Origin: Adineta steineri
Lineage: Eukaryota; Rotifera; Eurotatoria; Adinetida; Adinetidae
Direction of reading: 5' to 3'
DNA: 64,000 nucleotides
Assembly: GCA_905250115.1 (NCBI GenBank)
Contig: CAJNOI010000203.1
Coordinates: 1-64,000, forward strand
Shown in pieces: positions 10,579 through 23,098 of this stretch. Position numbers and translations under genes: made by a program. Within the stretch, counting starts at the first letter, position 1, and every line of letters starts with the position of its first letter. The notes beneath the pieces are model-generated. The model searched no databases, had not been told where the DNA came from, and worked only from the letters and a program-made list of their open reading frames with translations.

Positions 10579-13152
10579 ATGAGTAACACAGTTGCACCTA
10601 ATGAAGTAATGTATTAAATAGAAAGAAAACTATTTTATGTTATTTTATTTTTGAATATTTTAGCCGGCAGTAATTAACCGTGCTCGAACACCATTAAGAG
10701 GATTGTATGTATATATTGTAAATAAAAATAAATCATCAAAAGAATCTATTATTCTAGATACGAACATTTTCGAAAGCGAAAACTAATTTGGACAATATTC
10801 CTTATTATTTGTATTATTGTAGTTATAGTTGCTGTAACAACTCCTGTTTTATTGAACAAAACTAAAAGAGAAAAACCATCAACAATGGAGATAACAACAA
10901 CAACAACGATATCAACAACAACAACAACAACAACGACATCATCAACAACAACAACGACATCATCAACAACAACAACGACATCATCAACAACAACAACGAC
11001 ACCAACATCAACTACAACAACAACACCAAGTATAAACGGTATGATTTTGCTAAAACTAGTAGATTCCAGAATTTCGCCAATACATCTCCTGGAATATTGC
11101 TAATTGGCGAAAGTACAGCAGACTTTTGCCAATTTCATTGTGAAATAGATGTAGACTAAAAAATTTTCTCAGCTACACTGACGTGCGAAAGCTATCATAT
11201 ACCTGTACTAATAGCATTAATGTGAGCTCTAACATATATCCTCTATCTCTATTAATATTGTTTCATGACAACTGGCAAAATCCACTGTACTTTTACTACT
11301 GGCGAGTGTTCTGTTGGCGGCAGGCTTATTAGCGGACCCCCCGCCACCCAAACTACTTAGTTCTTTATTTCAAAGAATTTATAAAAGAGAAATTATTGTT
11401 AGAATTAGTTTTTCTTTTTCAATCTTAGATATTTTATCTGAACGATGACATCAAATAGTTTAATCGAGCATAATCGAAAGTCATACATCCTACTTTCTAC
11501 AGAATAATCTGAGTATGTGTGTGTGTGCATGGGATGTGGAGAGACGATCAGTACCCACACCGTTGGAATTGATAGAGTATATAATTATGTACTTCGTGTA
11601 CTTCACAAAATCTAAGGTTCGTAAGCCAGTACATGATTTCATTTCAGCACATATATTCTTATAAATCAATTTCAAAAAGCCGTATAAAACTAAGTACATT
11701 TTGTACTCGTACTCACGCAGCCCTCTTTTCTGTTGCTGATGTTGTTATAATAAGATTAATTTATAGTTATGTTCAATGTAGCTTAAGAAACATTATTGAC
11801 CATTAATGTAAATTTCTTTCGAGCATAGCTTGTAAACTTCGTCGAGAGTCGAAAAACACACGAATCAGTATAATTATCACAGCGGTCAATTTAAGACAAA
11901 CATCTTTTATATACTTGATTGAGATAAGGTGAAAACGGAAAATATAGAAAAATAAAGATATGTGAAGAGAATTTGTACAACAGATTTGAATACTGCTCTC
12001 GGTATACATAAGCTTCAGGTGATATGAAACAGACATATGAAAGACTGTCGTTACAATAATGAAAAATACTGTGCATAAGAGTATTAAATGTTGAGTGTTT
12101 CATTGTCTAATCTTGTATAGTCTAAATATATAAAAATGTAATTACTAGGATGGTTTTCTACTGGCAATATGACTATTGCACGAGCTTCTCACACAGCATC
12201 TGTATTATCCAATGGAAAAGTATTAGTGACTGGTGGATTTAATGGAAATGATACTTTAAATAGGACTGAGCTGTATGATCCATCAACAAGTATTTGGACA
12301 ACTACTGGTAACATGACTAGTGAACGATGTTATCACACAGCATCTGTATTATCAACTGGGAAAGTATTAGTTGCTGGTGGATCCAATGATGATATTGGTT
12401 ATTTAGATAGTGCCGAATTGTATGATCCATCAACAGGTATTTGGACAACTACTGGTAACATGAATAATGCACGAGGTGGTCACACAACATCTGTATTATT
12501 AAATGGAAAAGTATTAGTTACTGGTGGATTTAATGGAAATGATACTTTAAATAGTACTGAGCTGTATGATCCATCAACAGGTATTTGGACAACTACTAGT
12601 AACATGACTAATGAGCGAGGTAGTCACACAGCATCTGTATTATCAAATGGAAAAGTATTAGTTGCTGGTGGATCCAATGATGATATTGGTTATTTAGATA
12701 GTGCCGAATTGTATGATCCATCAACAGATATTTGGGCAACTACTGGTAACATGAATAATGCACGAGGTAATCACACAGCATCCATATTATTAAATGGGAA
12801 AGTATTAGTGACTGGTGGATTTAATGGAAATGATACTTTAAATAGAGCTGAGCTGTATGATCCATCAACAAGTACTTGGACAACTACTGGTAACATGACT
12901 AATGAACGAGGTGGTCACACAGCATCTGTATTATCAACTGGGAAAGTATTAGTTGCTGGTGGATCCAATGATGATATCGGTTATTTAAACAGTGCCGAAT
13001 TGTATGATTCATCAAAAAGTATTTGGGCAACTACCGATAACATGAATAATGCACGAGGTGGTCACACAGCATCTGTGTTATCAAATGGAAAAGTATTAGT
13101 TACTGGTGGAGTTGATAATACTACTTTTTTAAATAGTGCAGAGTTATATTAA
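10579..13152 (+). CDS. type II membrane protein with Thr stalk and kelch propeller
   Basis: Four exons, 10579-10605, 10664-10704, 10758-11038 and 12149-13152, give 450 residues in frame. A short basic cytosolic tail (RTPLRG, EHFRKRK) precedes a single helix, LIWTIFLIICIIVVIVAVTT. About 50 residues of almost pure Thr/Ser stalk follow. The ectodomain is seven kelch-like blades with the pattern HTASVL..GKVLV.GG....... .ELYDPST.IW. The last blade stops at NSAELY, and the missing strand is supplied by GWFSTGNM at the start of the domain, which is the usual velcro closure. Blades alternate between two types (GGFNGNDTLN and GGSNDDIGYL) that are nearly identical in DNA. The last intron is 1.1 kb. The likely role is a surface binding protein; the ligand is unknown. 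Confidence 0.82.
12149..13152 (+). repeat. higher-order tandem repeat inside the kelch exon
   Basis: Two alternating kelch blade types form a compound unit of roughly 290 bases repeated three times with few differences, followed by a partial unit. The near identity at silent sites points to recent duplication or gene conversion. Confidence 0.7.
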
Positions 13153-14298
13153 TTATTTGGAACAAATTAACTTTCACTTATCTTATTCTTTTTCTTGCAA
13201 GTAATGCAAATTCTAAACAATACTTTAATCAGGAGAATTCTTATTTTATGATATTCGCGAACTGTTTCTTTCTATATTTTAACTGGATTATCACATACTT
13301 TAATACTCCATCTCAAATAAAAATAAATATCTTTGTTTTTCTGCTCTTAAAGATTAATTTATTATGATTAACAAAAGTTACAATTGAAACGATAATTGAG
13401 GGTGTGGGTGTGGGTTATTGGATTTAGTATCCAGACAACCATCGAAACATTTTACTTACCGAAAGGCTTTGAAGTAAGTTCATGAACGGTATAGATGAAT
13501 ATATCTAAAAATAATAACAACAGTAAATCTACAAATATATTAACATATGGTGTAATATGAATATAGATGCGTGAAACAAAATACCGCATTTTAACTATCT
13601 GTTTTTCTATATAATTATTATGCATTTCAACGAAAGAGAACAAATGGATAGCGAAAATTTATCGGATACTTTTGTTATAATATCTGTGCATAATTGTATA
13701 TTGATCTACTTTTTCTTTGTTAAAATTTGATTTTAAGATTATATTCAGGATCTTCCATTTATAATATCTCACGATTTCCATTCGTGTTAAAAAAGCCATT
13801 TCTCTCGATGTTGCGACGTCTCTCATTCATGACGTATTGATATAAATTCCTTGAAAGATATGTATTTATGCATGTGAAAGTGGCAAATATTAGTGAAAAA
13901 ATCACGTGAATCTGAATAACTAGCAGAGATTTAAACTCATGAAATAAACAGATTCATTATATCTTTTTTTTAATAATATTTCGACATTTATCTGCACATA
14001 AAATTATTATGCAACAGTAAGCAGTTTAAAATATATTCTTTTTTCATTTCAATCAAAATCTTGTACAAATTCTATTGCATTCTAGACATTATTGAATCGT
14101 CCTCGTCGCTATTTGTTATACTTTTGAAGCGCTTACTGTTTAATTGTAAATGTAGTTTTCGTATCTGTGAAAAAATAAACACAACATATCAAGAAAATAA
14201 TCGGAGCAAAAGCCTATTTATTCATCATTCGATTATAAAAACTATATGCTTATTCTTTTTTGTTTTTTTTTGGATACAAAGAAAAGAAAACAGAACAT
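13153..14298. other. intergenic region with a half hairpin
   Basis: No gene was seen. At 13396-13417 there is a lone G-rich arm (TTGAGGGTGTGGGTGTGGG) without an obvious C-rich partner. The rest is AT-rich. Confidence 0.5.
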
Positions 14299-14865
14299 AT
14301 GACAAACATCCTTGATAAAATAAAACAAGTGAAGATTGTACGTAATGGATTAGATTTTTTCTTCTGTTTATACATCAAATTAATCGGATATTTTGAACAA
14401 TTACCAAATAAAATTTTATTATATTTATTTGAAAATTATATACATTTAATTGATGTTTATTTGGCATTTTATTTTCTTAATAATCGTCGAATAAATGAAA
14501 TTATAAATTCTGCACATTTTTATATTGATATACCTTCAAAAGAGTTATTTTATGTGAAATATTTTTCACATTTAGCCAATCAAATTGTTTCATTACGTTT
14601 ATCAATATTTTCTAATGATGATTTAGATCTATCAAAATTAATTAATCTACGATATTTACATATAGAAAAACCAACACATAAACAATCAATTTCAATTCAA
14701 CCTGAAATACTTTCACCTTGTTGGTACAGTGTGGGAGAATTACCAAAACATTTAGAAAATATCAATCAATTATGTTCTTTTAAATATTTACATTTTTTTA
14801 TTTTACCTGATGGAAAAATGATTCGTATTTCATTAAAATCTGATCAAACTTCTATTAATCAATAA
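14299..14865 (+). CDS. short F-box-like protein
   Basis: Intronless, 188 residues from the first ATG in frame (MTNILDKIKQVK). Residues around 35-75 read FEQLPNKILLYLFENYIHLIDVYLAFYFL in two parts, which fits the start of an F-box (LP.EIL..IF..L...DL..AF..LN.R). A leucine-rich stretch follows (LSKLINLRYLHIE). Rotifer F-box/LRR proteins of this type are usually several hundred residues, so this copy is short or truncated. If functional, it would recruit substrates to an SCF ubiquitin ligase. The F-box call rests on pattern only. Confidence 0.45.
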   Translation: MTNILDKIKQVKIVRNGLDFFFCLYIKLIGYFEQLPNKILLYLFENYIHLIDVYLAFYFLNNRRINEIINSAHFYIDIPSKELFYVKYFSHLANQIVSLRLSIFSNDDLDLSKLINLRYLHIEKPTHKQSISIQPEILSPCWYSVGELPKHLENINQLCSFKYLHFFILPDGKMIRISLKSDQTSINQ

Positions 14866-15972
14866 GATAAATGAAGATTAATATAGATACACAATAGATA
14901 AAATCTGTTCCTTTTTCTGATCAGCAAATGTAGTGAGACAAAAACCAAAATGACAGATTAAATGTTGTCGTTTTTTTAACAATAAACAAACAAATATTTT
15001 TTCTCTATGTAAAAAACAAAAGTTCACGATATGTTACATTCAATATCCATCGCACATTCACACGCACACGCATACCCATATTTACACTAACACCCCCACC
15101 TACAGCCTCAACACAGAACTATATTGAATACATCAAAAATTTATTTTCTTTTCGTTCGCTTACAGAAAAAGAAAAACATACCACAACTTTTCTTTCGTCT
15201 AAACAATAGAAAAAGAAAAAATTTTGTTAATGTTTAAAACTAATATTCATTATAAAACATGTGCGTTTCGTTTCAATTAGTAAATGTGGATGTTGTGATC
15301 ATCTTTTACTCACACTTTAAATACATCTTCGTTTTTGTTCACTATAGTATGCTTCTTCTATATGCAATATGAATGCATCTTGCTAAATCATTCTATTCCT
15401 CTGACAAACGTTAGCTCAAGGACGAACAGTACAGCAGTAACGATCGAAATGTTAACAAAGAACAGAAAAATGTGTAAAAATAACCGAACTGTTGATGTAC
15501 ATTGATTGGTAAAGACAGAAAGAAGTAGTCAGAACACGAAAAAGAAATATTTACATAACAATGGTGCGCAAGGAGAGAATGTATTTTTCTCCATTTCTCC
15601 ATTAAATCTTATTTTGTGTGCCACAAAAAAAAGTCATGATAAGTCTTTAGAGCATTTCTTTCAGTTTGTTAAATATCCTTGCGATTTAGATTTAAGTGTG
15701 TGCTATATCTTTACCAGTTACAAGGTAAGTTTTATAACGATAATTGAATATGGAATTGATGAATGTAGTCGTTCACAAGAAAAATATGTATGTGGGTGAC
15801 AGTGAGGATGACATAATTTAAAAAAATGCTGAAAGTATGAATTATATAAAAGACAGACAAATAAGAAATATTGGCGTATCAGTGGCAATATTTCGCAAGT
15901 TTTGTGGAAAGTACACTGACAGTTGTTTTCTATATATTTTTTTATTCTTAGAAAAAGGAGTAGTTTTTGGTC
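14866..15972. other. intergenic region
   Basis: A C-rich arm at 15050-15112 (CACACGCACACGCATACCC, then CCCCCACCTACAGCCTCAA) is a half or diverged hairpin copy. An open frame at 15506-15799 shows no family signature. The GT75 promoter is expected near 15.9 kb. Confidence 0.5.
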
Positions 15973-18530
15973 ATGGAAACTGATGAAACTGCTCGTAAAA
16001 CGTTATCTATAAAGATTTCAAGCCAACGCTCCTATTTTATCATCATTTTAGTCTGCAGTTTAGCCTCCTATGCTGTTTTGAGACGTACCAATAATTGTTC
16101 TCTAGCTGCTACATGGACAGCATGCAAAACATTCCACTTACCAGATTACCTAAAAAAACTATCTAACTCATCGGTTTTGGAACATTTCACTGATGTAAAC
16201 AGTATACCGGGTACAACTGGACCAGGTATTCCCACTGTCATATGGTTGGCTCTCTCAACAAAATATGGCGGCGTGAATACCAATGCTTCTTCATCGTATG
16301 GTGCTGCAGCGGGTATGTAGACTATGTAGAAGATGAAAGATCATGGATTCTTATATGCAGTCAACAGTATATCCATAGTAAACGTTTCAAATAGTATTAG
16401 TTCAGTCATTAAGAGAAGAGACCTGACAAATATATTCATTCGACATTTGTCAGCAAAAAGATTAAGACAAAGGATATATTCAATTTTTCCTTATGTCTTG
16501 CTTCCTCACCGATAACATCGTTTATTAAAGTTCTATTTTTCAGCCGTCAGCCGTTTGGAGGCAGAATGTGGATGGGATCCAGGTTCATCAAACTTCGTTC
16601 ATCCTGAATGCATCAAGCAATTTAGTTTTACTCGTAAACCGCGTTCTTTTGACATATCCGATTATTATCATGAAATTGACATTGTTATACCAACAATTCG
16701 TGATCTCGATTTTCTTGAACATTGGAAGCCGTTCTTTCGACACTTTCATTTAATTATCATTCAAGATGGTGATCCGAATAAAGTGTTAGAAATACCAAAA
16801 TGGGCTGATTTTGAACTTTACAATAGATGGGATATTGACTATATATTAGGTAAAAATCAGTCATGGATCATTAGTTCACACGATGCATCAATTCGAAATT
16901 TTGGTTTTCTTGTTTCGAATAAAACATTCGTTTATACAATCGATGACGATTGTTTCCCGGCACGAACTCCTGATGGTGTTAAAATCGATGCCTTGTTAAG
17001 GCACATCCAAAATCTTATTACCAATTCGACTCCCTATTTCTTCAATACTTTGTATGATCCATACCGAGAAGGTTCAGATTTCGTTCGTGGTTATCCATTC
17101 AGTTTGAGACGTGGTGTACCTACTGCTATTTCACATGGTATTTGGCTTAATGCTCCAGATTATGATGCACCTACTCAATTACTCAAAGTCGATGAACGTA
17201 ATACACATTTTGTTGATATGACTATTACAGTACCAGCTGGTGTTCTCTATCCGATGTGCTCTATGAATGTAGCATTCAATCGTAAGCTAATTGGTGTAGC
17301 CTTCATGCAAGGTCTTATGGGTTCTAATATGCCTTGGGGACGATATGATGATATGTTTGCTGGATGGGCTAGTAAAGTGGTGGCAGATCATCTCGGTCTT
17401 GGTGTTAAAACGGGAGCACCATATATCGAACATCACAAAGCTTCGAATCCATTTGTAAATCTAAAAAAGGAATATATGGGATTTTTCTGGCAAGAAGATA
17501 TCATTGCATTCTTTCAGCAAGTCCGCTTTCCACCATCTATCAAAACGCCCGAAAGTTGTTATTTAGAATTGGCTGAAATGATTCGTTCACAACTCACTCA
17601 TTTGCATCCATATTTCAATCGATTAGCAGAAGCGATGGAAATCTGGGTACACCTATGGAAACAAGCACAAAAAGGTACACTACGATTTCATCCGATTCGT
17701 CAAAGTTGGTCTAACATATCAACAAATCCATATGCAGTCTTTACTATTTGTCGAAATGAAAAAGGATACTTACCTATTTGGTTGGGATATTATCGACGTC
17801 ACTTTGCCGATAAAGATATTTACATATTGGACAATGATAGTAATGATGGATCAACATCAAATCTCACTGTTAATGTTAATCGAGTTTCCTCTGAAAAATA
17901 TTTCGATCATATGTGGCTTGTAGAAACTGTTCAAAATATGGCACGCAATCTATTTGAAAGAGGCTACAGATATATTTTATTTTGTGAAGTAGATGAAATG
18001 GTCGTACCTGATCCAATCAAATATCCTTTAGGTATTATCGATTACATTAAAAAAGCCAAAGAAGAAGTTATTCGTGTTAGCTCTTATCGAATAGTTCATA
18101 ATACTACATTAGAACCGAAACTCGATCTCAACAAACCAATTATGCAACAACGACGTTATTGGGTGAAAGATAATGATTACAATAAACCTTTGTTGATAAG
18201 CAGAGAAATTCATTGGGTTGCAGGTTTTCATGAGTGTCAAGAAAAGGGCGTACTGTAAGATTTTGTTTGATTCACTTTATCAACGATTATGTTCATTTGT
18301 AATTTAGAGATCCGGACTTAATCATGATTCATCTTCAGCGAATGGACCTTGACTTTTATATGAAACGTGCTACTTGGAAAAGCAATCAGACCTTTAAAGC
18401 AGAAGATGTTCAAAGAAACTGGGGCACGCAACATCAGTTACGTGGGGCAAAAGCAGAAGAATGGTTTTTTAGCACCGGGGGAAATGTTTTTGAAATTCCA
18501 AAACAATTTCGCTCAGTACCTCTTTTCTAA
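15973..18530 (+). CDS. signal-anchored GT75 (UDP-arabinopyranose mutase/RGP-like) fused to a GT2-like glycosyltransferase
   Basis: Three exons, 15973-16312, 16544-18254 and 18308-18530, give 757 residues. The start is the ATG of [11 protein letters not shown] signal-anchor helix lies at about residues 20-37 ([16 protein letters not shown]), suggesting a Golgi-type II protein. Residues 155-500 match plant reversibly glycosylated polypeptides closely: [28 protein letters not shown], the metal/UDP motif IDDDCF (about 246-251), [21 protein letters not shown], and [13 protein letters not shown]. The Arg known to be needed for mutase activity in plant enzymes is expected within the DPYR/FVRGYPF block, which is conserved. 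From about residue 510 a second domain begins, [36 protein letters not shown], which looks like a GT2/PF13704-type transferase. GT75 is typical of plants and green algae, so horizontal origin is inferred. Confidence 0.85.
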
Positions 18531-18831
18531 TACACCCTATTTATCGTGCTAATGTTTTCGCCAAAAGACAATTATAATCTAATAAAACAATGGAATAGAG
18601 AAAAGAATGATAAAGAATGCATGTCGATGTGGGTGAGAATGAAAGTTGAATTCAACTATTGTGACAATAATTCTTGATAGTATAGCGAAAGACAACTGAC
18701 GGTGATTTTTTTAATTTTCAATAAGCAAAAAACTTTTTTCGATTGGAATATGACCTGATAATAATACGCACAGTCACACTGTCTCGTTCATATCTTTATT
18801 AATGTAAACTGTAAGAACAGAAGTCTTTCTT

Positions 18832-20716
18832 TCAAATCAAATCAGCAATGTTTGTAGGCAGTGCTTGGATTTGTGTATTATAATATTGTTCAATGTCATG
18901 TAATGTTTGTTGTTCATCATTGGTAATGAAATTGATTGCTATACCTTTTCGACCGAATCGACCCCTACGTCCAATACTTAATCAAAAAGAATAAAATTCA
19001 TTTTTTTTCAACATTACTAATTCTTACCGACGAACATAGCTCTCGCAAATAGTCGGTAGATCATAATTAATAATAGGACTAATTTGTGGAATATCAGTAT
19101 CAGCTTCAAGCCTATCCTTTCTTAACAAGATTTGACTGGTACCCATTCGAAATTCTTTTATGGCATCATTGCGTTGTTCTGCATTCATATTGAGATTCTA
19201 CAATAAAAAGAAAATCAATTCGTATCTCACATGCAAGTCTTTACAAATGGTTATTTCAAAACTATTATCATCAAACTGACCAGAACAGATACAGTTAAAT
19301 TATGTGCACGTAGTTTTTCAGATAGCCATTTGACTTTGTAGCATGTATTACAAAAGATGATAGTTTGTGTGATTGTTAATGTATCGAATAATTCATATAA
19401 TTTATCTAATTTGTATTCCTGCATAAAAACAATTCTGTATCAATTTATCATCATCATAGAATAGCAAGTATGTCTATCTACCTCACGTTCAACATTCACG
19501 TAAAATTGACGAATGCCGTCGAGTGTTCGGTCTTCTCTCTTGGTAAGAATTTGCACAGGATCATTCATAAATTTAGCTGCGATTTCGAGTAATTCGCTGG
19601 ACATCGTAGACGATACAACAATGACCTGAATAGTTCTTGATAACATTGTCAATAGCTCATAAATTTGGTCTTTGAAACCACGTGCTAAGAGCTCATCAGC
19701 ATCATCTAATACGAACATTTTGATATTTTCACTATCTACAACGCAAAGAAGAAAAAAACTATAATACATATAAAATATAAATTACATACAAAGTGCTGAT
19801 CTCTCCAACATATCATAGATCCGACCAGGCGTACTAACAACAACTTGAACACTAGTTGCAAGACGTTTCATATCCTCACGAATGTTCACACCGCTAACAC
19901 GTGCATGACATGTTACATTCATATATTCACCTAGTGCTAAAACGACTCTATGGGTCTAAATCACAAAAAAAATCAAGAAATTGATAAGAAATAAAGATTA
20001 CATGCTAGAGAAAACTATACCCCTTGAGCCAGTTCACGTGTTGGTACCAAAATTAATGCTTGACAATTTTTGCAGTCCACATTGAGTTGTTGTAAAACTG
20101 CAATACTGGCCATTATCGTTTTGCCTGTACCTGATTGTGCTTGTGCAATGACATCGTAACCTTTAAGAAGAATGAATATTGATTGAATAAATCCTAGTTT
20201 TAGAAAAATGATAGAAAACGAACCCGAAATACACGGTTTAAGAGTACGTTGTTGAATATCTGTAGGACGTTCGAAACCATAAGCATAAATACCACGTAAA
20301 AGTGATTCACGTAAGTTCATTTGATCGAAGTGCTCGACTACTTCTATCGAACGACCCAGGGCGGTGACATCATCGTGCGACAAAGATGGTTTGATATCAT
20401 TACTTTCCTGAGAAAAGACATCTGTGCTCGCACTCCGATGATTACCGTTCCTAAAAACAAATATCAACGTACTCCTGAAATGATTAGAATGATTTATCAG
20501 TTATTAGGTATGTCTTACAAATATTCATCGAAGACCTACGAATCTCTACAAGTCTTAGAATTATAGCTTTGAACAAATAGTCTCTGTCGAACAAAAATCC
20601 TTTTTTCGATTTCTTTCTTCACAAGACATGTCAAAATATATAAGAAACAATACGTACTCTGAAGTAGTTGTTATTTCACAATCGTTTGATTTGATTTTCG
20701 TTTGATTATCAGTCAT
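18832..20716 (-). CDS. eIF4A-like DEAD-box protein with altered catalytic motifs
   Basis: Eight exons on the minus strand: 20716-20658, 20450-20224, 20160-20021, 19955-19790, 19735-19482, 19418-19281, 19197-19028 and 18976-18832, giving 432 residues. The layout follows eIF4A from the Q motif ([14 protein letters not shown]) to the C-terminal NIADLI. Motif I is intact (AQSGTGKT), as are PTRELAQG and STPGR. Motif II reads DDAD instead of DEAD (about 208-211). Motif III is SST rather than SAT. Motif V has lost ARGID (the region reads DRLEADTD). Motif VI reads RRIGRRGR instead of HRIGRSGR. The stretch corresponding to HGD before motif IV-V is shortened. The frame is open throughout, so it is a divergent paralogue with probably impaired ATP hydrolysis or RNA unwinding, not an obvious pseudogene. 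Confidence 0.85.
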
Positions 20717-20855
20717 AAAGGAAGATAAATAAGTAATGTATTTGATCTACAGAGAACCAAAATCATTTATATCTCATTTAACATAGGCCGAAGAAAAAAA
20801 ACTCAATCAGAATCGCATATCAAACGATTGATTTTTTTCAAAAAGAAAATGCATA

Positions 20856-20955
20856 NNNNNNNNNNNNNNNNNNNNNNNNNNNNNNNNNNNNNNNNNNNNN
20901 NNNNNNNNNNNNNNNNNNNNNNNNNNNNNNNNNNNNNNNNNNNNNNNNNNNNNNN
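20856..20955. other. assembly gap (100 N)
   Basis: Exactly 100 N bases, the conventional filler for a gap of unknown size. The missing first exon of the next gene may lie here. Confidence 0.97.
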
Positions 20956-21183
20956 TTATCAATAGTTGAATATTTGATTTTCTCAATGAGATTACGAGAT
21001 CTTGAATAAAAGAGATTACATATCTTAGTCAAAATGTATGTTAGTAAACTTCTCAAATCCCTCATTTAATGTCTTTCATCAATAATAAATGATAAATTTC
21101 TATTGTTCAATGCTCTTCACGATCTTCCTACCGAGAAGATATCTATAATAACATATTCATTGCTTTATTTTTTTTTTCATTAG

Positions 21184-22859
21184 CCTCAATTATTATTCTT
21201 CTTCTCTTCACTACATTGAATACTCATATAGTTACAAGGACTATTTCAAATCCGCCATTTAATACTTATAAAAACTTACAGATTTTATACGTCGCCACAC
21301 TCACTTGTCCTTGTTCAACTCAAACAATCTCGTATCGTTCATTCGTTTTATTATCTTCAACCTTTCATCAAGTATGTTCAAGTATTTTTATCAGTGATGC
21401 TTGGATTTCGTTATGGGATTCACACGTAATTCTGGAGCTTCATAATGATTGGCGATTGCAGGCTTCGTCACAGTTTCAATTGTTGTCCAATCTTTGCCAA
21501 CTAGCTAATAAAACGATTCATGATGCTATTGACCGCTTTTTGACGGAGTTCTTTATCGCTTCAACTGTGTTCGATCAAAATGATTTCAATAATCAACTAA
21601 ATATAACACTTGAGCAGTTGTATCAATCGACAATTTTTTACTTTACTCTTCAGAACGACATTGTGCGTCTTTTTACACAGATCGATCAGCCTTATATGAG
21701 ACCAACTGTGCATCATGAGCTTGTCTATGTTTATAATTTAATCATGAACGACATAAGAAATGAAAAGAGCAATCAACATTCAGTACCGGTATGTTAATAT
21801 TCAAAATAATAAAATGTTCTATTGCCTTTTATGAATGATAGTATATCATCGAACATAATAACAGAAGCAAGCAAAATTGAGCACAGTTAAAACATGAGGG
21901 TGTAGGTGGGTGTGGGTGAATCTTACTACGGTAACAAAGACTTAAACCGACACCCACACCCACTCTTGACATTTGTAGCTTACCTATAATATCTACCAAA
22001 ATGGACATAGTTTCTAGCAGGCCGCTGTTCTAGAATATATTCATCTATACATTGTATGTAATCGTTAATATACTTTTCAGAATTTTTTTAGACGAAAAAT
22101 GTTCTTATGGATTTTTTTCTTGGAAAGCTTTTCATTATTAAAATAGAAGAATAGTAATCACTCAATATTGATTGATAATATAACATGAATTTTTCTTTAT
22201 TTTTCTAGTTATCATTTATTTTGCATGAAATCAAACAAATAAATTCAACATCGATCAGCTGTATCTGTGCCACTAATCCTGATTGTCAAACTGAAGCCGT
22301 CATTTACGGCAATAACCCTAGTATTATTTCTTATGATGACACTAATGTTATTTATAAAATACCAGGTTTTATCAGAGGCTGTCTTAATAGTGACTCACTT
22401 ATACAATCGACTCTGCAATGTCTATATTCAGAATTAAATTCAGATTGTTTTGCAAGACTACTGATTTATACATCATTGTTCAACCCGACATTTGAACCAA
22501 ATAGATCCGCGCTTGATCTACATGCTCTTGTTTATGATCCAACACGGAATCGTTTTCCTCCAAATACTTTAATATCAATTATCTTTAAAGAAATGATGCT
22601 GGAACAATGGAATTCATCTTGGTCGTATGAACGGTTTTACGAATCATGTGCACCAAAGTATTGTACTTATCATCAGAAAATTCGTTCAAAGACTATTGTG
22701 GATATACTTATAACGTTGTTGTCCACGATCGGTGGTCTTGCTGTTTCTCTACGTTTTATCACTCCTTATTTTGTCAAATTGCTCTTCAAATTATGGGCAA
22801 TGATACGTAAAAGAAAACAAAAACAACAAGAACAACAAGAACAACAAGGTAATCATTGA
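21184..22859 (+). CDS. CPCS-family membrane protein, second copy (5' exon not found)
   Basis: Two exons are clear: 21184-21788 and 22209-22859. The first opens directly in a membrane helix (SIIILLLFTTLNTHIV). Then come the family motifs LTCPCSTQTISYRSFV and HQVCSSIFISDAW, an ectodomain with further Cys (SISCICATNPDCQ, ESCAPKYCTYH), and a second helix near the end (IVDILITLLSTIGGLAVSL). The tail is basic and Gln-rich. The upstream exon with the start codon is not visible and may be in the 100-N gap. Its neighbour at 23.1 kb is a tandem paralogue. Topology would be N-in, ectodomain, C-in. Function unknown. Confidence 0.78.
21895..21970. repeat. G/C-arm hairpin repeat, intronic
   Basis: CATGAGGGTGTAGGTGGGTGTGGG faces ACACCCACACCCACTCTTGACATT (both given with breaks in pairing). 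It lies in the intron of the second CPCS-family gene. Confidence 0.7.
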
Positions 22860-23098
22860 TCAGATATCTATAAAAAATAAATACGAAGTGAATATATTTA
22901 TATAGCTACGATTTATGTTTTATGTGATATAGTTTGTGTCAAATGAGGAGAAAAGTAAGAAGAGATATATCTTGAGATTGTTAGGAAATCGAAAAGAATT
23001 TAAATTTGTTTCAGCCATCTGTTTTGGTTGAGAAATATTAAAGTGTATAATTTGTTTTTGTATGTATAGTTCATCGAAATTGGTGCAAACGATTCAGA

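Noticed and set aside
15506-15799. 97-codon plus-strand frame upstream of the GT75 gene
   Set aside because: No recognisable motif, no splice link to the GT75 frame that I could establish, and unremarkable composition.
16333-16515. 60-codon frame between GT75 exons
   Set aside because: It lies wholly inside an intron whose splice sites join the flanking exons in frame.
20838-21065. Minus-strand frame across the N run
   Set aside because: It exists only because the 100 N bases contain no stop; no real sequence supports it.
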